Shown one piece after another: positions 56,712-64,000 of a DNA stretch of 64,000 nucleotides; position 1 is the stretch's first letter; the number at the start of each line of letters is the position of its first letter. Both the position numbers and the translations under genes were made by a program. The notes beneath the pieces were generated by a model. It was not told the DNA's origin. It searched no databases and saw only the letters and a program-made list of their open reading frames with translations. Source of the DNA: Triplophysa rosa (Eukaryota > Chordata > Actinopteri > Cypriniformes > Nemacheilidae); contig NC_079910.1 of assembly GCF_024868665.1 (NCBI RefSeq), positions 13,454,902 through 13,518,901 of the forward strand, written 5' to 3'.

Positions 56712-58131
56712 CAGGCAGTGCTGGGTGTTTTTCTTACAGTGCAGTTTGAACTCCACAATGCTCTGCCTCTTTAGATCAGTTCTCCTCTCTTATCACTACA
56801 ATGTTAAACCGAACCAGATGTCCCAGCTTATGGCCATCACAACTTTATATAGCAAGAAATAACTACTGCCACTTACAAGCCAAATCTCTTGCAAAACAGT
56901 GCTAGCAACATGTTGATTCTCCATATGGCATCAGTATTTCTACATACTGAGAAACAGTTTGTATCGCTCTTTGCTCTGACATCAGGCAGAGCTGAAAGGC
57001 TTTTGGAAAAGAGAACACATTTCCTTTGCTGTCAAAACGGGCTCTTTTCAAATGCTGGAGGAGAAACAGTTTACTTTTTTATCAGATGACAGTGTCAGGG
57101 TCATTATTTTGCTTCACTGTGTAATGTGACACATTTGTAGCATTTAAACTCAATCAGTATAACCTCCCCGCTGACAGAACACTGAGTAGGGAGCTTATTG
57201 GGTGGCATGAAACTGAGTTCTCTTTCTGTGCAGAAATGAGCTGTTTGGCTGTGCATTTGAGGGATTTTCTTCCTGACTTTTACAGTTCGACCACTTGCTT
57301 TTTTAACAGGGATGATCACACAGTTATTATAACAACCATAGCCACCTGCTGCAGCCTGTTCGTCTGTGCTAATTTGATTTTTGTTGCATATGCAGCAAAT
57401 TTATCAGGAATCCAATGGCCAAGCAGCTGTGATATAAGACTGAACACCATCCCAGAAGCTGTTCAAATTATTGTGTGGCTGTTGATCTGTAGAACGAATG
57501 TAACTGTATAAAAATAAAACTTGTTTTTAGCATATAGCATTAATACATTAACATATTGTTGCCTTGGAATTATAAAGTTCTATGTACATTCTGAGCAGTT
57601 TTTGGATAACAAGCTTTTGTGTTTGTGCATTCCATTTAACTGCCAAAATGCAGACAACGTATAGAAAAAGCATCACATAATATAAACAAGTTGTCACGGA
57701 ATAAGAATATGAATAACTCAATTTTGACAAAAATGTCAGATAGAAACCTATAATTCATAGGCAACATAGCTGTAAGCATGTTTTTTGTGACCCTTTCAAA
57801 ATGTAATGCAGGCGTTTCAAAGAAGCTTCTCAAGTTATTGAATGATGGATCAATTAAAATCTATATCCCAAACCCAAATCCCCTTCCTGACTTTAAACTA
57901 TAGGGCTGTCAACATATCCGATTTTTACAACACGGTCATTGTAGCCAAATAATTCAAATGGCAATGATATTATTGTGCTGTTTGTTGAAATGTTTAATAA
58001 AATAAATAAATGATCAAATTTAATTTATCATTAATTTTGTGTTTTGTCTGTTATTTGGTCAATGAATCACACTCAAAATAGAGAGCGCTTGTAACCTCTC
58101 TACCTCTTTGTAATGCGAAAGGAATACAATG
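56712..58131. other. intergenic, no gene seen
   Basis: No supported gene. The frame at 57236-57511 has hydrophobic stretches but no recognisable family and no partner exon. Confidence 0.45.
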
Positions 58132-58225
58132 GAAATTCTGTCATCATTTACTCCCCCTGTTGTCATTTTAAACTTCTGTGATTTTCTTTCTTCTGCAAAA
58201 CACAAAAGAAGATATTTTGAAAAAT
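58132..58225. mobile_element. TTAA MITE family 1, fragment
   Basis: AAATTCTGTCATCATTTACT and CACAAAAGAAGATATTTTGA only; the right half is lost. Confidence 0.75.
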
Positions 58226-58819
58226 CAAAATACTCTCAATATTCATGGTTTTTAATATCATAGTTATTGTCAATACCGGTATTTTGTGTCACCCCTACTT
58301 CAAACTATTGCTGCTTATTTTCAGCATCAAAAAATGAATTGTTAAATTCAAGGTCAGAACTGAGCTACAAAGTAGGCATGGAAAAAACGAATTATTACAC
58401 AAAACTATCATTAATATAAGAAGAACAAATATTTTATATTATGGTTTAATATTATGTTTCATATCTAAATTGATTTATAATTTGTCACATTTCTTAAAAA
58501 AAATATTTTACATAATGGATGAATATTCTGAATATTTAATAAATTTTCTGAAAATCGGGAGTCTTGCTCCCATCATCTCGTTTCCAGCAGAAGCGTCTGA
58601 GGACAGTTAGGACAGGATGTCTGTGTATCTGCCCAAGGCTAGACCTGCAGGTGACTGCGGAGGTGTACTGACAGTCTTAATCCTCTCATCGTCCTCAGCG
58701 TCAGGCTTCTGGCATTACCACCTCCAAACACAGATGACACATACATGTACCAGTTTTGGAAGGGTGTTTTTCTGTTCTGAAATGACTGTACACCTGTGTA
58801 CAAGTCATTTATGGGTTTG

Positions 58820-59027
58820 GGTGATGAGTGTTTGGCTCAAAGGTGTTCAGGTCTGGGCTTTATGCAGACCAGTCATGTTCTTCCACACTAGACTAAATCA
58901 ATGATTTATTTTTGAATCTTGATTTGTGCACAGGGGCATTGTCATGATGGAAAAGAAAAGGGGCCTGCCCAAACGGTTGCTTTAAAATTAGAAACACACA
59001 ATTCTCTAGAATATTATTATGCTGTAA
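58820..59027 (-). pseudogene. Tc1/mariner-like transposase fragment
   Basis: On the minus strand the frame at 58893-59020 reads KQPFGQAPFLFHHDNAPVHK then SRFKN. This is the HDNAPVHK block that surrounds the second catalytic Asp of Tc1-like transposases. Sequence just beyond (58820-58890) continues the family but out of frame. The Harbinger-like element at 59028 cuts its upstream side. It is an old, inactive DNA transposon remnant; which Tc1 subfamily is not decided. Confidence 0.7.
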
Positions 59028-59935
59028 GAGTGCTTTCACACCTGACTCATTTAGTATGGTTGAAACGTAATAGAGATTGTTTGTTTTCTTGGTGCGGTTC
59101 GTTTGGGCTGGTGTGAATGCAGCAATCGCACTCAAGTGCGCACCAAAAGTGCACCAAATAAGGCTAAATAAGGCCAAATATAAGCTTTCAAACGAACCTT
59201 GGAGCGGTTCGTTTGTGATGAGAACGTGATCCGACCTCGAACAGACCCAAATGCAAAAATGACTGCCGTAAGCAACCGCGCTGTGCATTATGGAATGAGG
59301 ACAAGTGTTTGTTGACAGTCTGCACTAGCATGGCAGCTAGCGGACAAACTTGGAGTTGTGAGGAGGTGCGGAGCCTCAGAGATATTTGTTCTGATGAACA
59401 TATTACATCCCAATTTTCGAAAACTCACAAGAACAGCGCAATATTTTCATTGTTTAGCATACAACTCAGGGAAACGGGGTTTAATAGATCTGTGAAACAG
59501 TGCCAGGTTAAGGTAAAGAAACTCAGCAGTACATCCAAGTGCTGGATGTACAAGTTCCCCTGGTACGATGACCTCGATAATATACTTGGGACAAAACCGG
59601 ACGTTGATCCTGTGAATGTTGTTGAGATCGCCATCGCCGCTTATAAGGATGCAACTGATGCTAGCACAGTTGACCGGGCTAATGTTACCACATCTGACAC
59701 GCGATGTTGACGGTGAGTTTATTTAGTTTAAAAAAGAAGTTTAGGAAATACTTTCTTGCCAACTAGTTATGTGGATGTTGTCACGTGACTGCATTTTGGT
59801 TCGTTTCAACTGGTTCGGATGAAAGCAATCGGTGTTGTGTGAAAAGGAACCAACACCTCTGAAAAATTCTACAATGTATCATTTTTTGCCATTGGTCCGG
59901 ACCAAATGAACCGAACTTAAGATGAGAAAGCGTCC
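59028..59935 (+). mobile_element. PIF/Harbinger-like element without transposase
   Basis: TAA at 59025-59027 and again at 59936-59938 gives the 3-bp duplication usual for PIF/Harbinger. The termini GAGTGCTTTCACACCTG and the inverted GGACGCTTTCTCATCTT are similar. Subterminal GGTTCG and CGAACC words are abundant. It carries a single Myb/SANT-like ORF (59330-59710). The DDE transposase gene is absent, so it needs help in trans. Confidence 0.8.
59330..59710 (+). CDS. Myb/SANT-like (trihelix-type) DNA-binding protein of a Harbinger element
   Basis: The 126-residue frame starts at MAASGQTWSCEEV; an upstream in-frame ATG at 59309 adds seven residues, but the MAASG start fits the family better. The domain covers about residues 7-85: W8, then LRDICSDEHI, FSLFSIQLRETGF, RSVKQCQVKVKKL, and finally WYDDLDNILGTKPDVDP. 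In the family the tryptophan of the first helix and the KQC..K.KKL helix contact DNA. PIF/Harbinger elements carry such a protein to bring the transposase to the ends and into the nucleus. The frame is open, and a GTGAGT donor-like site follows the stop at 59713. Some residues differ from the usual pattern (Cys in place of the second Trp), so it may be decaying. Confidence 0.65.
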   Translation: MAASGQTWSCEEVRSLRDICSDEHITSQFSKTHKNSAIFSLFSIQLRETGFNRSVKQCQVKVKKLSSTSKCWMYKFPWYDDLDNILGTKPDVDPVNVVEIAIAAYKDATDASTVDRANVTTSDTRC

Positions 59936-60817
59936 TAATATAAGTTTTGTGCTTGGTACTTTGTGTTTACTTGGAAAACTTCTTGTTGTCACAAAGCACT
60001 GCCATATAACATACTGTAGTAAAAAATGGGAGAACATTTTTAACATCTCAATTGTTTCTCCTAAAGGGATGAGATTAGATAGAGACCTTTGCTGAAGTCT
60101 GCATCCCATAAGTACTGTATGTCTCTACCCTATACTGGTTTTTGAGAAGGATGCGCTTAGATTTTAAATGTCAGAGATCTTACTATTTATCCAATACCAA
60201 AAGATCTTAATATGCTTTCCACCTTATTTTTATTACTTCTGAAAGATGCTAGTATCTGCTCTACAGCAGGGGCGCAGATGGGATTTTTTAACTGGGTGGG
60301 ACCAAGCTGTCAGCAAATGATTTCAACTCAGTTAATTATTTTGCGTAATTTGGGCTTTATCTAGTGCTCTATTATTTACTTTGCGTAAGTTGGGCTAATG
60401 GTTTGCACTAAAAAGCATTGGAGGATTCTTATTTGAAATCATGGATAAACAACAATGAACAAAGGCCTACCTATCAACACTAGCAATGCATGATCGAACG
60501 GTTATTTGTCTAGTATGCTTATCACCCACCAAAACTTCATGCCTTCTGCAAAATATGTTTTATTTAAACAGATATCAGTCAATTTACCTAAGTCAACTTA
60601 TAGAGCACATTGGGTTAGACAATAATGTTATGCCAGGACCCGAATTTAGTATTGCAAATCCAGATAAATCATTATTTCCTGACAATAAATTGTTTGATTT
60701 TTCCAACCATTCTTTTTGTGTTAATTCGCTATTTGCCTCTGTCCACTCACCTAACTGCATAGTCATGCTCTCCGCGTTTTGCTGTGTTTACTAAGTGCAA
60801 AAGACTAGCTATACAAT
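59936..60817. other. intergenic, single TE terminus
   Basis: CAGGGGCGCAGATGGGATTT at 60267 looks like the left terminus of a DNA transposon; no right end was found. The 102-codon frame at 60486-60794 has no recognisable domain. Confidence 0.4.
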
Positions 60818-62103
60818 TGTAGCCCTCCCACAGGGTAGAAACTTAAGGCTCACTCAATAGTGAATTATCTAGGGAAACTACCACCCTGGTTAAGGCACAA
60901 TTTCAGAAAATTACTGTTTTCACACATAAAACCCAGATCTCAGACCGTCACGTGTTAGTGTCAGATTTATGTTTTCCATATGGAAACTGAACTACCATAC
61001 GGTATTTACCTTTAAAGTTAGGAATACAACAACCACAGGAAACCTCACAACATGTACAGATCAATAAACATGTATTTATTTTCCTGTAACTCTTTTTGAA
61101 GAAATTATCATTTCTTGTTCTTTCTCTTTGCTTTCACGTTAGTGTGCAAATAAATCAACAACAAAGCAGTTCAACAATAATACTGTACATCACAACCAAC
61201 ACACTAACCTCCAAAGAAATAAACCACAATACTAAATGTATTGCTCAGTTTAGTGTTTACCCAGCTGGGATTTCCAATATACCTTTGGCGCGCTAGTTGG
61301 AGCTCTTTTAATGCAACACAAAGTACTCACGAATCCAGGAGAAACAAGATTCCAATGACATAATAGCAATCACAACTTCTCATTCCCCGATGAGATGAAC
61401 AGCAGCATCCGTGATGCACGATGACGTGGATTTACTGGGTAGATGAATCCGCGATGATCCTCACTGATCTGGACTCCAAACTCCACACACCACTGTGATA
61501 TATCCACTTGAATGTGTAAAATAAACACGGGTATATTCTTCCGAATTTCGAACGAGTAATTCGATATAACTAGCACTTGAACTGTGTAAAATAAACATGG
61601 GTATATTCTTCCGAATTTCGAACTCTTAATCTAACACAACGGATACATTTAACGATTTCGAAACGTTTACTCACACGGAATCCTCATGTGAACTCTCTTC
61701 CGCATCTGACTCACGCGGTGATCAGATGTGTGCGGCCTCTCAGTATTTTTCCTCGTGCAGCGAATGCAAACTGAGGTTTAGCACATTCACAAGATAACAC
61801 AACTCACTGCGAACTCTGTCCATCGAGCTGTCACCCGCAAAGTCTGTGAATATTGTTTTGCTGCGAACTTCAGTGCATTTCTCTTACTCCCCGAAACCGT
61901 CTTTTCTCAACGCCATCTTTCTTCTTCTTCCTCCCTCTGACCCCTCCCCCCTGAACTCGCAGGGTCAAAGTACACAGTTCTCATTGGGCAGATAGAAAAA
62001 ATAATCAATTGCAGTCCTTACGTATTTTTTCTAACACATCCACATTAGAAAAACTACCCTAGAAACACAGTAATAAATGTAAACATTTGTTTAGGGTTCT
62101 ACA
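60818..62103 (-). mobile_element. 3' LTR of a Ty3/Gypsy retrotransposon
   Basis: Read on the minus strand, it begins TGTAGAACCC directly after a purine run and ends GGGCTACA. The termini TGTAG and CTACA are inverted. An AATAAA lies near 61082-61077. The length would be about 1.29 kb. The 5' LTR is outside the window, so the lower boundary rests only on the terminal motif. A 70-bp internal tandem repeat lies at 61505-61624. Confidence 0.65.
61505..61624. repeat. tandem repeat in the LTR, 70-bp period
   Basis: GTGTAAAATAAACACGGGTA at 61514 recurs as GTGTAAAATAAACATGGGTA at 61584, followed in both by TATTCTTCCGAATTTCGAAC. Confidence 0.9.
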
Positions 62104-62117
62104 TTCTCCCCCCACCA
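62104..62117 (-). other. polypurine tract
   Basis: GGTGGGGGGAGAA on the minus strand immediately before the TGTAGAACC start of the LTR. This is the standard plus-strand primer position of LTR retroelements. Confidence 0.75.
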
Positions 62118-62210
62118 AGAATCGTTTTGTCCTCATAACGAGTGAAAATAAAGGAAAACATTTTCTTTTGTACAATGATGACATTTGTATCACCATAGAA
62201 AACAAAGTCG

Positions 62211-63057
62211 TTATCTTAAGTTAACTGTACACGTACTCAACTTTGAGGGAACATTCATCCACAAGTATGCAGTAGAACAATATCTAACAGGGTTCACAGC
62301 TTTTGCTTGAGCAAGGACTGGCTCAAATTTTGGCACACCAAGAGTATCATATGTAAATCTCTTGGGCACAACTCTCTCTCTTTGAGATCTTTTACCCACT
62401 TCAGGTACATTACCAGAGATAGTTTGATTTACATCGCTTGGATCCACATTCATGTGGTCTCGCACATGACTGGAAACAGCACCAGTTGACTCTTGGCTCA
62501 CTTTTCGCACATTGTCAGAATTGTTTTCAGATAGCAAGCTTGTATCAGACACTATAGAATCTTCTGTCCCAGCACTTTGCAGAATTTCAACCTCTTCATC
62601 AGGGTATTCCACATTCTCTGTTACATTTTCAGAAACCACTGGTTCCTGAGAAGTTCCTACTCCTTCAGGTGTCAACTGCCGATTTTGAGGTATGGGAAAC
62701 CACACTCTGAACTTTTCAGTCTCACTGTCAGAATTCTCATCATCCTTCGGAACAACTCTGGTTTCTGATTCTTGAATTTCAGGTACATTCGTCACTTGCT
62801 GTCCTGGAATCTGACTCCGTTCAGTATTCTTCCATCGTCTCAGAGTCCTCCTTCTTGGTTGCAGAACACTATCAGGGACTTGTCGCTGTCTCAGCTCTTG
62901 TCCAATAGGAAGAATGTGATTTTGATGCAAAATCTTGACAGGTCCATTTCCACTCTCGGGCTTCAGACAGAACACCGGTAAGCTAGGCATTTGGCTCTGG
63001 ACAATGTAAGGCTCTGAACTCCATCTGTCCGCCAACTTATGCTTCCCTTGCAGTCCA
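62211..63057 (-). pseudogene. Ty3/Gypsy pol C-terminal region
   Basis: The minus frame starts LADRWSSEPYIVQSQMPSLP and continues VFCLKPESGNGPVKILHQNH, the post-integrase domain common to fish Gypsy pol (a barrel-like segment after the GKHKL word). It is followed by about 190 residues rich in Glu, Ser, Thr and Asn with no predicted fold by eye. The frame is shifted against the integrase frame at about 63058. The stop is at 62211, 94 bases before the polypurine tract. Confidence 0.75.
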
Positions 63058-63807
63058 AGATTTCTCTTGGATCAGCAGTCTCTGATCATATCTCCTTTTA
63101 TTCCTTGCATTTTTCTTTACAGCATTTTCCTCTGCTAGCTCGTAAGCAGACTTCAGTTCTCTCTGCATGACCTTTACAAAGCGCTGGTAAGACTTTGTGG
63201 AAGTACCATCACTTGACACACCAAAACTCAGGTCGATGGGCAACCTGGCTTCCCTTCCAAACATTAGGAAGTAAGGCGAATACCCAGTGGCTTCTTTCAC
63301 ACTGCAGTTATACACATGTACAAGATGTCCAATGTGACGACTCCACTGTTGTTTCTGCCTCGGATCCAGGGTCCCCAACATATTCAAGAGTGATCGGTTG
63401 AACCTTTCAGGTTGCGGATCTCGCTGGGGATGGTACGGTGTTGTCCGGGATTTCTCCACTCCTAGCATGTCAAACAACTCATGGATAAGCCTGCTCTCAA
63501 AATCCCGTCCCTGGTCCGAGTGCATACGCCTAGGAAGTCCATAGTGAATGAAGTAATTCTCCCAGAGAACTTTTGCAACTGTGGACGCCTTCTGGTCCTT
63601 GGTCGGGAATGCCTGTGCATACCTGGTGTAGTGGTCAGTGATTACAACGACATTACAGATGTTCTTTGAGTCTGGCTCTATGGATAGAAAATCCATGCAT
63701 ACAAGATCCATGGGTCCAGTACTGGATAGATGTGACAACGGCGCAGCTATTTTTGGCAGTCTTTCTTTGGACACATCGGCCACACGTCTGACAGTATTTC
63801 TCCACAC
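63037..63807 (-). pseudogene. Ty3/Gypsy integrase catalytic core
   Basis: A 256-codon frame holding the retroviral-type integrase fold: MDFLSIE with D39, HSDQGRDFES with D98, and PQPERFNRSLLNMLG with E134, giving the exact D-x35-E spacing of this family. TGYSPYFLMFGREARLP is the next conserved block. The integrase would join the element's linear DNA to the host. The upstream zinc-binding part and the downstream tail are in other frames, so the gene is broken although its catalytic residues remain. Confidence 0.85.
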
Positions 63808-64000
63808 CGACCTTCATCCAAGGCCAGTAAAACCTCTCTTTCACAAAACAGTAGGTCTTGTCAAACCCCAAATGTCCAGATTCATCATGAAGTGATTTGA
63901 GAACGTCTTCGTGGAACTTTGCTGTCAGCGTCGACATTTTGTCTCCCGGGCCTGTACTTGAGACTGAAATCATAAGCGGAGAGCGCGGCCAACCACCTAT
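63653..64000 (-). pseudogene. Ty3/Gypsy RNase H end and integrase zinc-binding domain
   Basis: At the window edge the minus frame reads RWLAALSAYDFSLKYRPGRQ then NVDADSK, the C-terminus of the Gypsy RNase H with its last Asp. After a frameshift near 63925, a second frame reads LHDESGHLGFDKTYCFVKER, WPWMKVGVEKYCQTCGRC, an H-H-C-C zinc site of integrase. It shifts again near 63760 at an A-rich run. The element continues beyond 64000. Confidence 0.82.

Noticed and set aside
58617..58904. 95-codon plus frame
   Set aside because: Antisense to the Tc1-like fragment for part of its length; no recognisable domain.
1..64000. CRISPR arrays, operons, prophage or plasmid features
   Set aside because: The sequence is vertebrate nuclear DNA; the tandem structures seen are microsatellites, SINE tails or LTR-internal repeats.

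Overview
The window looks like nuclear DNA from a teleost fish, most likely a cypriniform. It is AT-rich, intron-scale and intergenic sequence with dinucleotide microsatellites. It is packed with fish-type transposable elements: DIRS retrotransposons with inverted terminal repeats, tRNA-derived SINEs with LINE-type tails, L2-clade LINE, Ty3/Gypsy, hAT and PIF/Harbinger DNA elements, and TTAA-flanked foldback MITEs that start TTAAAG.GATAGTTCACCC. Nothing prokaryotic or viral-genome-like is present. The organism call rests on repeat types and the receptor sequence, not on a database search.

Only one intact host protein-coding gene can be supported: a neuropeptide B/W receptor (npbwr2-type class A GPCR) on the minus strand at 28649-29653. 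It has a plausible upstream untranslated exon, TATA box and palindromic CRE. The rest is repeats and unassigned intergenic DNA.

Layout. 1-6758: intergenic, with a TTAA MITE, an older repeat and a TA-flanked MITE. 6759-12464: DIRS copy 1 (coding minus), with tyrosine recombinase, RNase H, RT and gag remnants in that order on the + axis. It carries a SINE in or just after gag, a circle-junction-type internal complementary region and a doubled right terminus. 12465-24044: microsatellites, a 670-bp hAT element, SINEs, and a TIR element carrying a conserved-looking first exon. 24045-25665: a three-level nest (older repeat, hAT, MITE). 28000-30300: the receptor gene. 30900-35134: a TIR repeat, then another nest (CAGGGCTC element, SINE, hAT MITE). 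35135-43789: mostly unassigned, with a solo LTR, a 93-bp tandem repeat, a (CA)n tract and a SINE. 43790-49003: DIRS copy 2, interrupted by an N6 gap and a 672-bp block that duplicates DNA from 2.8 kb upstream. That block is probably an assembly artefact. 50185-52165: 5'-truncated L2 LINE. 55655-58225: three copies of the TTAA MITE. 58820-59935: a Tc1/mariner fragment carrying a Harbinger-like element with an intact Myb/SANT-like ORF. 60818-64000: 3' LTR and 3' pol of a degraded Ty3/Gypsy element running off the right edge on the minus strand.

The genes do not form a pathway. The main biology is serial transposon nesting, and two DIRS copies in the same orientation lie on either side of the receptor gene.
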